Under the pieces are notes generated by a model that worked only from the letters and a program-made list of their open reading frames with translations, was not told where the DNA came from and searched no databases. Below, piece by piece: positions 1 through 6,187 of a stretch of DNA of 6,444 nt; within the stretch, counting starts at the first letter, position 1; each line of letters starts with the position of its first letter. The stretch is from an uncultured Clostridia bacterium (lineage in GTDB: Bacteria; Bacillota; Clostridia; UBA1381). A program made the translations under genes and the position numbers. The DNA lies in NCBI GenBank assembly GCA_934454035.1, contig CAKSFY010000122.1, positions 1 to 6,444 of the forward strand, written 5' to 3'.

Positions 1-811
1 CCTCCTCGATAATACCGCTCGGTGTAGACGCACCCGCAGTAATACCTATCTTTTTATTTTTTAAAAATATCCCCTGAGGAATATCCTCAAAGTTTTCGAC
101 AAAGTAAGTCTCGGGGCAGTGTCTTTTTGAAATCTCAAACAGCTTTTTTGTGTTTGAGCTTGCCCGTCCTCCGATTACCAACATGACATCGGATTCACTT
201 GCCAAAGCTTCTGTTTCCCTCTGACGTTCTTTGGTCGCATTACATATTGTATCAAAAATTATAGGGGTTTGGCAAGTGTTTTTTATATTTTGTACCATTT
301 GCACAAATATTTTTTTTTGTATCGTTGTTTGTGCAACAATACATACATCATTTTTTGACAAATTTTCAGGGATTTCGTCATTTTCCGAATATAGCACAAT
401 CGCTTCGTTATTGCACCATCCGTTTATACCTTTTACCTCCGGATGATTTTTATCTCCGATAATAACAATTTTATATCCCTTTTTATGGTGTTCATTTACA
501 ATTTTATGTATTTTTTCCACAAAAGGGCATGTCAAATCCACGAACTTTAATCCTCGTTTTTGAATACTGTCGTAGACATTTTTTCCCACTCCATGCGTCC
601 TTATCACAACGGTCGTTCCGTCCGGAACGTCATTAACATCGGAATATACCGATACTCCTTTTTGTTTCAAATCGTTAACCACATGCTCATTATGGATAAT
701 CTCGCCCAATGTAGCAAGACTTTCCTCAATGTCCGACAATCTGTAAACTTCATCAACCGCTCTTTTTACTCCGTAACAAAATCCTGCTGTTTTGGCTGTT
801 TTTATAGACAT
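1..811 (-). CDS. ispH: 4-hydroxy-3-methylbut-2-enyl diphosphate reductase (IspH/LytB), C-terminus cut off by the window edge
   Basis: IspH is the cytoplasmic [4Fe-4S] enzyme that makes IPP and DMAPP from HMBPP in the last step of the MEP isoprenoid pathway. I translated 270 residues directly; the frame is still open at base 1. All the family landmarks are present: the three cluster cysteines Cys12 (AGFCYGV), Cys95 (DLTCPFV) and Cys190 (DTICNAT); substrate-binding His40 (GEIIHN), His73 (RTHGV) and His123; catalytic Glu125 (NHPEV); Thr163 (QTT); Ser218-Ser219-Asn220 (RASSNTKKL) and Ser262 (AGASTP). Spacing matches E. coli IspH to within a few residues. The ATG lies 5 bases after the plsC stop, with AAAGGA at 822-827, inside the plsC tail, 10 bases upstream. 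A stand-alone IspH of about 280 residues would end soon after the edge, but in many Clostridia it is fused to ribosomal protein S1, and the window cannot tell which applies. Family assignment is very secure. Confidence 0.97.
   Translation of the reverse strand, partial: MSIKTAKTAGFCYGVKRAVDEVYRLSDIEESLATLGEIIHNEHVVNDLKQKGVSVYSDVNDVPDGTTVVIRTHGVGKNVYDSIQKRGLKFVDLTCPFVEKIHKIVNEHHKKGYKIVIIGDKNHPEVKGINGWCNNEAIVLYSENDEIPENLSKNDVCIVAQTTIQKKIFVQMVQNIKNTCQTPIIFDTICNATKERQRETEALASESDVMLVIGGRASSNTKKLFEISKRHCPETYFVENFEDIPQGIFLKNKKIGITAGASTPSGIIEE
310..318 (-). other. Nine-adenine homopolymer within ispH
   Basis: The coding strand has nine consecutive A residues across codons for Gln165, Lys166, Lys167 and the first base of Ile168. 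It is the longest homopolymer I noticed in the window and lies mid-gene in an essential-type enzyme. It could be a spot for polymerase slippage or sequencing error, but the reading frame is intact as given. Confidence 0.7.
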
Positions 812-816
812 GATTT

Positions 817-1413
817 TTATTTCCTTTTCTTTGATTTAATCTTGTATGAACGCATTGTTTTAAGCAAATCGTTGCTTAAATCCTGCAATTCGCTGACAAC
901 CGCTTTCTTTTCGTAAAAATCCTCATAATAAACAGGCTTTCCGAAAGTAACCGTAACCTTTGAAAACCAGTGATATTTTCCCGAAATATAAGCCGGAACG
1001 ATAGGAATTTTCGACTTAATCGCAAGCATAACCGCCCCCGGCTTGGCTTCGGTAACCGAATCATCCCTATCCCGTGTTCCTTCTGGAAAAATAACCATAG
1101 TGCCCTCGCCTTTTAAAATTGTTAAGGCTGCTTTTACCGCACCTAAATCACCTTTGCCCCGATGAACCGGAAAAGCTCCCAAATCGGTTATAAGCTTCGC
1201 AAAAAACTTATTTTTAAAAAGCTCTGATTTTGCCATAAAACGAAGTTTCCTCGGAGAAGCCAGCGCAAGCATAACAGGGTCCCAATAGCTTTTATGATTT
1301 GACGCAATTATCGCTCCGCCCTCAAGCGGAACGTTTTCCCTGCCGTTTATTTTTATTCTGAACACAAAAAGCATAATAAATCTTAAAAGTGCTTTTACAA
1401 TTCCGTAAAACAT
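817..1413 (-). CDS. plsC: 1-acyl-sn-glycerol-3-phosphate acyltransferase, PlsC/LPLAT family
   Basis: This membrane-associated enzyme of phospholipid synthesis transfers an acyl chain to lysophosphatidic acid to give phosphatidic acid. The 198 residues carry the four family blocks in order: the catalytic HX4D motif, His40 to Asp45 (NHKSYWD); block II around residues 59-86, ending in FPVHRG; block III, FPEGTRD at 109-115; and block IV, IPIVPAYISG at 136-145. The N-terminal stretch of about residues 5-19 is hydrophobic and probably anchors the protein to the membrane. The C-terminus is very basic (KIKSKKRK). The length is at the short end of normal for bacterial PlsC. The ATG overlaps the cmk stop by one base (TAATG) and has a strong GAGGGG site 9 bases upstream inside cmk, so translation is probably both coupled and independently initiated. 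The exact acyl acceptor is inferred from the family; related LPLATs with other acceptors share these motifs. Confidence 0.93.
   Translation of the reverse strand: MFYGIVKALLRFIMLFVFRIKINGRENVPLEGGAIIASNHKSYWDPVMLALASPRKLRFMAKSELFKNKFFAKLITDLGAFPVHRGKGDLGAVKAALTILKGEGTMVIFPEGTRDRDDSVTEAKPGAVMLAIKSKIPIVPAYISGKYHWFSKVTVTFGKPVYYEDFYEKKAVVSELQDLSNDLLKTMRSYKIKSKKRK
822..827 (-). promoter_or_regulatory. Ribosome binding site of ispH
   Basis: AAAGGA lies 10 bases upstream of the ispH ATG, within the final lysine/arginine codons of plsC. Together with the typical SIKTAKTAGFCYGV N-terminus, it supports the start at 811. Confidence 0.7.
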
Positions 1414-2072
1414 TATTTATTTCCCCTCTTTTTTATTAATTCTGCGACCGTTTCCACAACTTGCTCAAACGACATATCCGAGCTGTCAATTATAATCGCG
1501 TCATCTGCCTTTTTCAGCGGTGCAAACGCTCTTGTCATATCGTTTTTATCACGCTCGGCAATATCTTTTTTTACAAGTTCCAAATCCTTTTCTCCGGTCA
1601 TTTCGTCAAAACGTCTCTTGGCTCTCGCATCAACCGAAGCTGTCAGATATATTTTCAGCTCCGCATCCGGAAGTACATATGTTCCTATATCTCTGCCGTC
1701 CATTATGACATTGTTTTTTTCCGCAAGTGCTCTTTGCAGCTCCACAAGCTTTAATCGGACGGCAGGTATAGCCGCTATCTCCGAGGCGCCCATTGAAACC
1801 TCCGGTGTACGGATTTCATCCGTAACGTCACAGCCGCACAAAAAAATATGCTGCCCGTCCTCTTGGTGTGCAATATCTATTTTAATATCGTTCAAAACCG
1901 GAGTAAGTCCGCTTTCCTTTATTTCAATACCGTTTTTAATTGCATAAAGCGCACACGCCCTGTACATAGCTCCCGTATCGATATAAATATAATTCATTTG
2001 CTTTGCAACAGCTTTTGAAACCGAGCTTTTGCCTGCACCTGCAGGACCGTCTACCGCAACAGATATACTCAT
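1413..2072 (-). CDS. cmk: (d)CMP kinase, cytidylate kinase
   Basis: Cmk phosphorylates CMP and dCMP to the diphosphates using ATP, recycling pyrimidine nucleotides in the cytoplasm. The 219-residue protein has the usual bacterial length. Visible landmarks are the Walker A P-loop GPAGAGKSS at residues 9-17, the DTGAMYRA nucleotide-binding block at 32-39, the CMP-specific insert with TDEIRTPEVSMGAS at 84-97, DGRDIGT at 125-131, the LID-region arginines around ASVDARAKRR at 145-154, and the ERDKND-to-Arg181 segment that binds substrate. The start is fixed by an AAAGGA site 8 bases upstream, in the 14-base gap after the hutP-like gene. Its stop overlaps the plsC start. The cmk-plsC-ispH (or cmk-plsC-rpsA) order is common in Clostridia, so this block is a conserved housekeeping unit. 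Confidence 0.97.
   Translation of the reverse strand: MSISVAVDGPAGAGKSSVSKAVAKQMNYIYIDTGAMYRACALYAIKNGIEIKESGLTPVLNDIKIDIAHQEDGQHIFLCGCDVTDEIRTPEVSMGASEIAAIPAVRLKLVELQRALAEKNNVIMDGRDIGTYVLPDAELKIYLTASVDARAKRRFDEMTGEKDLELVKKDIAERDKNDMTRAFAPLKKADDAIIIDSSDMSFEQVVETVAELIKKRGNK
1423..1428 (-). promoter_or_regulatory. Ribosome binding site of plsC
   Basis: GAGGGG lies 9 bases before the plsC ATG, inside the last codons of cmk. It is the strongest such site in the window and fixes the plsC start at 1413, despite the one-base TAATG overlap with cmk. Confidence 0.8.
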
Positions 2073-2080
2073 TTTTTTCT

Positions 2081-2086
2081 TCCTTT
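2081..2086 (-). promoter_or_regulatory. Ribosome binding site of cmk
   Basis: AAAGGA sits 8 bases before the cmk ATG, in the short gap after the hutP-like stop codon, and is followed by an A-rich spacer. It supports the chosen start at 2072 and shows that cmk can be initiated independently of upstream translation. Confidence 0.8.
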
Positions 2087-2497
2087 CTACAATGCTCTGT
2101 GTCCGAGTCCCATCGCAACATCATTCAGGTTCAATAGTCCAACGGCAAAAAATACACAAACAGCAATATGATTTTCCGAGCGTGCAATCCCTATTTTTCC
2201 GCCCAGATTCAATCCGATTGCCTTACCGTAAATCTGCGAAACGGCTTCATGTGCCGCTCCGGCAACCGCTCCCTCCTCAGCATGTGAATCGCCTATAAGT
2301 CCTTCTCTTCGTGCGGCAACAACAGCTCTTTCAATTATTTTCGCAACCGCTCGCGAAAACTCGCCGCCATAATCTATAGCCGCGGTTTTTATGCCCTTGC
2401 CTGCATATATATCCGCAATATTTTTCTCATCCTTGCGTGCAGACGTCAGCGCTGCTTGTGCGGCAGCTGCCGCAACCTCTTTACTTCCGATTGACAT
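2087..2497 (-). CDS. HutP-family protein, possible RNA-binding regulator
   Basis: This 136-residue protein resembles the HutP family. The founding member, Bacillus subtilis HutP, is an RNA-binding antiterminator that needs L-histidine and Mg2+ to open the histidine-utilisation operon. Recognisable blocks are an alanine-rich N-terminal helix (residues 6-20), AIDYGGEF at 40-47, the helix KIIERAVVAARREGLI at 53-68, SHAEEGAVAGAAHEA at 71-85, the strand GLNLGGKIGIAR at 95-106, HIAVCVFFAVGLLNLND at 110-126, and a C-terminal MGLGHRAL. In a by-eye alignment with B. subtilis HutP recalled from memory, His72 matches ligand His73, but the positions of His77 and His138 become Gly76 and Asp126. No hut genes are in view; it sits between an FAD oxidoreductase and cmk, as I recall it does in other Clostridia. 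It may therefore have another ligand or RNA target. AAAGGA (2510-2515) and GGGA (2502-2505) both lie upstream of the ATG. Family call is fairly sure; function is not known. Confidence 0.85.
   Translation of the reverse strand: MSIGSKEVAAAAAQAALTSARKDEKNIADIYAGKGIKTAAIDYGGEFSRAVAKIIERAVVAARREGLIGDSHAEEGAVAGAAHEAVSQIYGKAIGLNLGGKIGIARSENHIAVCVFFAVGLLNLNDVAMGLGHRAL
2459..2474. repeat. 16-bp perfect palindrome in the 5' coding part of the hutP-like gene
   Basis: TGCGGCAGCTGCCGCA reads the same on both strands. In the mRNA it could form a six-base-pair GC-rich stem with an AGCU loop, starting 23 bases after the A of the start codon. It encodes an alanine run at residues 9-13, so GCN codon repetition alone could produce it. 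Confidence 0.6.
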
Positions 2498-2501
2498 ATA
2501 T

Positions 2502-2515
2502 TCCCGTCGTCCTTT
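2502..2515 (-). promoter_or_regulatory. Ribosome binding region of the hutP-like gene
   Basis: The 20-base gap after the flavoprotein stop contains AAAGGA (12 bases from the ATG) and GGGA (4 bases from it). Neither spacing is ideal alone, but together they form a purine-rich landing site and support the start at 2497. Confidence 0.6.
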
Positions 2516-2517
2516 CT

Positions 2518-3741
2518 TTATGCATTTTCACCTGCCAAATGTCCGGTTGAAAATGCTATCTGTAAATTAAATCCGCCCGTATACGCATCCGTATCAATAA
2601 TTTCTCCTGCAAAATACAAACCCTCTATCAGCTTAGACTGCATTGTCGACGGGTCAATCTCACCGACTTTAACTCCGCCTGAGGTTATTATTGCCTCTTT
2701 TATGTCCCTCAGACGCTTTACCCTAAGCGGCAAGCCCTTTATAAGCGAACAAAGCCTTTGTCTTTCTTCTCTTGTGACAGAGCTTGTTTCTTTGTGAGGC
2801 TCAATGCCGGACAAATCTATTATAACAGGAATTAATGCTTTTGGCAACAACTCATCGAGAGAATTTATAAAATGTTTTTTCTTAAATTCAAGAAAATCCC
2901 GCTGCAATCTTTTATCAAGCTGTTCTTCGGACAATGCCGGCTTTAAATCTATTTTTATCAGATAATCAACCTTATCGGCATTTTTTATGTGCGCCGATGC
3001 CGACAATACAATAGGGCCGCTGATTCCGAAATGTGTAAAAATCATTTCGCCGAAATCTTCATAAATCATTTTTTTGGTAAAAAGCTTCAGACTTACATTT
3101 TTAAGTGACAAACCCATCAAATCACACGTCCATTTTTCCTCTGTTTCTACAGGCACAAGCGACGGATACGGCTTTACAATCGTATGTCCGAGTTTTTCTG
3201 CAATTTTATATCCTTTTCCGTCCGAGCCGGTCAGAGGATACGACATTCCGCCGGTTGCCAAAATCACACTGTCGCACGGAATAAACCCCTTGGTTGTTTC
3301 CACCCCGATAACCTTTTTGTCCTTTTGTCTTATACTGCAGGCTTCCGCAGTTACACGTTTTACATTTTTCTTCATTGCATAACGTACAAGTGCTTCTGCG
3401 ACATCCTTTGCCGAATCAGAGACCGGGAATATTCTTCCTCCTCTTTCAACCTTGGTCTTAACGCCGAGATTTTCAAAAAAAGCAACAGTATCGTCATTTG
3501 TAAAACTGTAAAGAGCACTGTACAGGAATTTACCGTTTGTCGGAATATTCTCTATTATTTCCTCAATATCCGCGGAATTTGTTATATTGCATCTGCCTTT
3601 TCCGGTTATTCTGACCTTTTTTGCAGGCAATTTATTTTTCTCTATCAAAATGACTTTTTCAGCTCTCTCAGCCGCAGTGCCGCAAGCCATCAGGCCTGCT
3701 GCTCCGCCGCCTATAACCGCAATAGTTTTCTTTTCAATCAT
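2518..3741 (-). CDS. NAD(P)/FAD-dependent oxidoreductase of the HI0933 (YhiN) family
   Basis: This 407-residue flavoprotein is full length for the HI0933/YhiN family. It opens with the FAD-binding Rossmann motif, GGGAAG at residues 11-16, with the acidic end of strand 2 at Glu34. The family signature TGKGRCNITN follows at 46-55, then GGRIFPVSDSA at 101-111, ATGGMSYPLTGSDG at 162-175, the conserved THFGISGP at 236-243, ITSGGVKVGEID at 352-363, and the C-terminal FAD-contacting block with YFAGEIIDTDAYTGGFNLQ at 376-394. The physiological substrate of most family members is unknown. Annotations such as aminoacetone oxidase or BaiN (a bile acid reductase named in Clostridium scindens) are transferred by family and should not be taken literally here. 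The ATG overlaps the stop of the regulator gene by four bases (ATGA). The nearest purine-rich site, GAGG at 3755-3758, is 13 bases away, so coupling to upstream translation probably matters. Confidence 0.93.
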   Translation of the reverse strand: MIEKKTIAVIGGGAAGLMACGTAAERAEKVILIEKNKLPAKKVRITGKGRCNITNSADIEEIIENIPTNGKFLYSALYSFTNDDTVAFFENLGVKTKVERGGRIFPVSDSAKDVAEALVRYAMKKNVKRVTAEACSIRQKDKKVIGVETTKGFIPCDSVILATGGMSYPLTGSDGKGYKIAEKLGHTIVKPYPSLVPVETEEKWTCDLMGLSLKNVSLKLFTKKMIYEDFGEMIFTHFGISGPIVLSASAHIKNADKVDYLIKIDLKPALSEEQLDKRLQRDFLEFKKKHFINSLDELLPKALIPVIIDLSGIEPHKETSSVTREERQRLCSLIKGLPLRVKRLRDIKEAIITSGGVKVGEIDPSTMQSKLIEGLYFAGEIIDTDAYTGGFNLQIAFSTGHLAGENA

Positions 3742-4598
3742 TCTTTATCATATACCTCATATTCTGCCCAGATTTTTTCCAATTTTTCAAAGGTTGACAT
3801 AGCGTCTTTTTTCTTTTTCATGCCTATTGTCACAATCAGCGCATTTACAACGCTTAAAGGAGCAACAAGCGAATCGACAAAGGAATCCATGTCGCTTCTT
3901 GCTATCAGGCAATATTTTGAATATTTTACTATCGGTGATTTTATACTGTCTGTAATGCCTATTACATTTGCGCCGCATTTGGCGGCATATTCCAGCGCGT
4001 CAACGGTGTGCTTGGAATATCGCGGAAAACTCATTCCCAAAACCGCATCGTTTTTTCCGACACGTAAAAGCTGTTCAAAAATGTCGTCCGCCCCGGTCGT
4101 ATTTATAAGCTTTACATTATCAAAAAGCAGGTTAAAATAAAATCCCGTAAAGCTTGCCAGTGACGCCGAACTTCTGACACCGGTTATATAGATATGCTCT
4201 GCACTCAAAAGAGTATCTACGGCTGCATTAAATTGCTCTCTGTCAATTTCATTTAAGGTGAGCAGAATTTTCTCAACATCGGATTTTAAAACCGTGGAAA
4301 GCACATCTTCCGTACCGATTCTTTCTGTCGCAATTTCCATCCTCTGCATTGAATTAAGCTGATTCCTCGCTGCTTCCTTCAACGCTTTCTGAAAATTATG
4401 ATAGCCCGAAAACCCGATTTCAGCCGCAAATCTGACTACAGTCGACTCACTGACGTTTATACTTTTTCCCAGCTGCGATGCAGTCATATATGCCGCTCTG
4501 TCAAGATGAGACAATATAAAATCCGCAATTTGTCTCTGCCGCTTGCTGAAGCTCTCGAAATTACCGCCGATATACTTTATTACATCCGTTTCCGTCAT
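3738..4598 (-). CDS. MurR/RpiR-family transcriptional regulator (HTH + SIS domain)
   Basis: This 286-residue regulator has the standard RpiR layout. An N-terminal HTH_6 domain (about residues 1-77) contains SKRQRQIADFIL at 18-29 and the recognition region TASQLGKSINVSESTVVRF at 39-57, ending in GFSGYHNFQ. A linker follows, then a SIS phosphosugar-binding domain at about 125-255 (ITGVRSSASLASF at 138-150, and GANVIGITDS at 209-218). Regulators of this family bind DNA as oligomers and sense phosphorylated sugars such as MurNAc-6-P. The usual serine/threonine phosphate loop is here MSFPRYSKHT (189-198), so the ligand cannot be predicted. The ATG shares one base with the stop of the lipoprotein gene (TAATG), and no good ribosome site precedes it, suggesting translational coupling. 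The gene ends in an ATGA overlap with the flavoprotein gene. Its targets may be this operon or distant genes; I saw no clear operator in the window. Confidence 0.93.
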   Translation of the reverse strand: MTETDVIKYIGGNFESFSKRQRQIADFILSHLDRAAYMTASQLGKSINVSESTVVRFAAEIGFSGYHNFQKALKEAARNQLNSMQRMEIATERIGTEDVLSTVLKSDVEKILLTLNEIDREQFNAAVDTLLSAEHIYITGVRSSASLASFTGFYFNLLFDNVKLINTTGADDIFEQLLRVGKNDAVLGMSFPRYSKHTVDALEYAAKCGANVIGITDSIKSPIVKYSKYCLIARSDMDSFVDSLVAPLSVVNALIVTIGMKKKKDAMSTFEKLEKIWAEYEVYDKE

Positions 4599-6175
4599 TA
4601 ATTGTTCAACTCAACTTTCTGTGAAAAATACCAGTTTTCAATATTTCTGTACGTCTTAAAATAATCCGGCATTCCGAATCCGGACAACTTGGAATTGTAC
4701 ACAAATGAATCTTTTCTGAAAAACAAAGGAACAAAAGGCATATCCTCTGAGAAAAGCTTAAAAAATTCTCCGTAGCACGATTGCACCTCCTCAGGCTCGG
4801 ATACCGAGGTAAGTCTTGAGATTATATCATCCATCTGTCCGCTCGAATATGAAAAATAATTATCTCCGCTTTTGACCAGGTCAGACGGATCCATGTTCTG
4901 CGGCATTGAAATTTCACCGAGAAACATCGAAAAATCCTTATCTTTGATTTTTACAAGATATCTTTCGTAAGGAACAGCCTTTATTTTTACTCTTATTCCG
5001 TTTTCCTCAAGCATTGCCGCTATGGATTCGGATATGTGCGTTTTTTCTTCATTATCCGAATTAACAAGAATCGAAAGCGTCAGTTCTGTTTCATAACCGC
5101 CGAAATCTTTCACATATACTCCGTCTTTTTTGTACCAGTCATTGTCATTTAAAACTCTTTCAAGATAATCCGTGCTGCCGGAAATCTCAATATTGCCGAA
5201 TTCGTCCGAAAAATACCATGCTTTTGGGTAAATCGGAACATCAACCGCTTCGCCTCTGCCGTAGACGTCACTTTTAATGATTTTATTTTTGTCAATAAGA
5301 TATGCAACCGCCTTGCGCATATCGGGAAGCGATAATATACCTTCTGAATCATTCATTCCCAAAAATGTAAGGTTTTTTGAAATATAATCCTGAACCGAAA
5401 CCTTTCCTTTCGGAGTGTTTTGGGTCAAGTCAATCAAACTGCTGCTTATCACATCAGCCTCGTTTGCTTCAAATGCAAATACGGCGGACTGCTTGTCCTT
5501 TAGTAAAGTTATGTTTATCGTCTTATCGCTTGCACCGCCGCCGTGCCAATCAGAATTTTTCTCAAAAATATATGTGTTGTTTTTCTTTTCCTTATACTTA
5601 TAAGGACCTGTTCCAACCGGCTCTGTATACTTATCCGTAGGTGTATTCCGCTTAATTATCGGAAAAGTTAAAAGCCCCTCAAAATTCACAGTCGGTTCAC
5701 TGAGCGTAAAAAGCAGCTTATGCCTGTTAATCACATCTACCTGTGTTATTTTGCTTACTGCCGGCGAATAAACGCTCTCGCCCTTTTTTAAGGCATTTAC
5801 GGTATATATTACATCTGTTGCAACAAACTCACTTCCGTCATGCCATAAAACCCCGTCTTTTAAGTCCACTTTATACTGATATTTTCCCGAGCGGGTACAA
5901 TTTGTCGCAAGCACGGGTATTTTGTTCAAAGATTCATCAAAGTCATACAAAGGCTCATATACGCAGGCAAGCGCATCCGCAAGCGACTGCGGAATATTGC
6001 ACACCGGCAGCATGGTATCCGCCTCTTCCGCCACAAACCTGAATACCGTATTGTTTTCATTTATAATCAGCTCGGCATCCTCACCGTCGGGCACATTTTT
6101 TTCCCGAAAGGAGCAGGAAGACAAGAGCATCGCCGCCGCTAATATTAAAGATAAAAACCTTTTAATACCAATCAT
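4598..6175 (-). CDS. ABC transporter substrate-binding lipoprotein, family 5 (oligopeptide/dipeptide type)
   Basis: This 525-residue protein is an extracytoplasmic binding protein of the SBP_bac_5 family, whose members deliver peptides, nickel or other solutes to ABC permeases. It has a lipoprotein signal: a basic IKR start, a hydrophobic core at about residues 7-18 and the lipobox LLSSC, so Cys21 should be lipidated after cleavage. Family features follow: the N-lobe segment DALACVYEPLYDF at 67-79, DGVLWHDGSEFVATDVIYTV at 107-126, the hinge motif PVGTGPYKY at 186-194, DMRKAVAYLIDKNKII at 285-300 in the second lobe, and a C-terminal region around MPFVPLFFR at 479-487. No permease or ATPase gene is in view, so it is either an orphan or works with a transporter encoded elsewhere. 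It lies 12 bases after the pgeF stop, in the same frame. The annotated ATG touches its AAGGGA site with no spacer; initiation at the ATT of codon 4 would give a more typical MKRF start. The ligand is not predictable. Confidence 0.93.
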   Translation of the reverse strand: MIGIKRFLSLILAAAMLLSSCSFREKNVPDGEDAELIINENNTVFRFVAEEADTMLPVCNIPQSLADALACVYEPLYDFDESLNKIPVLATNCTRSGKYQYKVDLKDGVLWHDGSEFVATDVIYTVNALKKGESVYSPAVSKITQVDVINRHKLLFTLSEPTVNFEGLLTFPIIKRNTPTDKYTEPVGTGPYKYKEKKNNTYIFEKNSDWHGGGASDKTINITLLKDKQSAVFAFEANEADVISSSLIDLTQNTPKGKVSVQDYISKNLTFLGMNDSEGILSLPDMRKAVAYLIDKNKIIKSDVYGRGEAVDVPIYPKAWYFSDEFGNIEISGSTDYLERVLNDNDWYKKDGVYVKDFGGYETELTLSILVNSDNEEKTHISESIAAMLEENGIRVKIKAVPYERYLVKIKDKDFSMFLGEISMPQNMDPSDLVKSGDNYFSYSSGQMDDIISRLTSVSEPEEVQSCYGEFFKLFSEDMPFVPLFFRKDSFVYNSKLSGFGMPDYFKTYRNIENWYFSQKVELNN

Positions 6176-6181
6176 TCCCTT
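6176..6181 (-). promoter_or_regulatory. Ribosome binding site of the lipoprotein gene, unusually placed
   Basis: AAGGGA directly abuts the ATG of the solute-binding lipoprotein gene (6173-6175). That is too close for normal pairing with the 16S rRNA end. No other purine-rich site lies in the 12-base gap after the pgeF stop. The spacing would suit initiation nine bases further on, at the ATT of codon 4, or re-initiation after pgeF termination could explain it. Confidence 0.55.
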
Positions 6182-6187
6182 CGAATT

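Noticed and set aside
59..65. T TTA AAA heptamer in the ispH frame (codons 249-251), matching a -1 frameshift slippery pattern.
   Set aside because: No stable downstream structure is apparent, the zero frame stays open, and such heptamers are common by chance in AT-rich coding sequence.
500..537. TTGACA followed about 17 bases on by an AT-rich stretch on the minus strand, resembling a promoter inside ispH.
   Set aside because: The TTGACA encodes part of the conserved DLTCPFV motif, the -10 match is poor, and no gene start lies downstream in the window.
2518..3741. Reading the flavoprotein as the bile-acid enzyme BaiN.
   Set aside because: Only HI0933-family membership is visible, no other bai genes are present, and the operon context is housekeeping, so the specific function is unsupported.
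3184..4140. A 318-codon open frame on the plus strand across the flavoprotein and regulator genes.
   Set aside because: It is antisense to two clearly recognisable genes, its product is serine/phenylalanine/cysteine-rich with no family resemblance, and it spans the junction of two unrelated proteins, as expected of a chance antisense frame.
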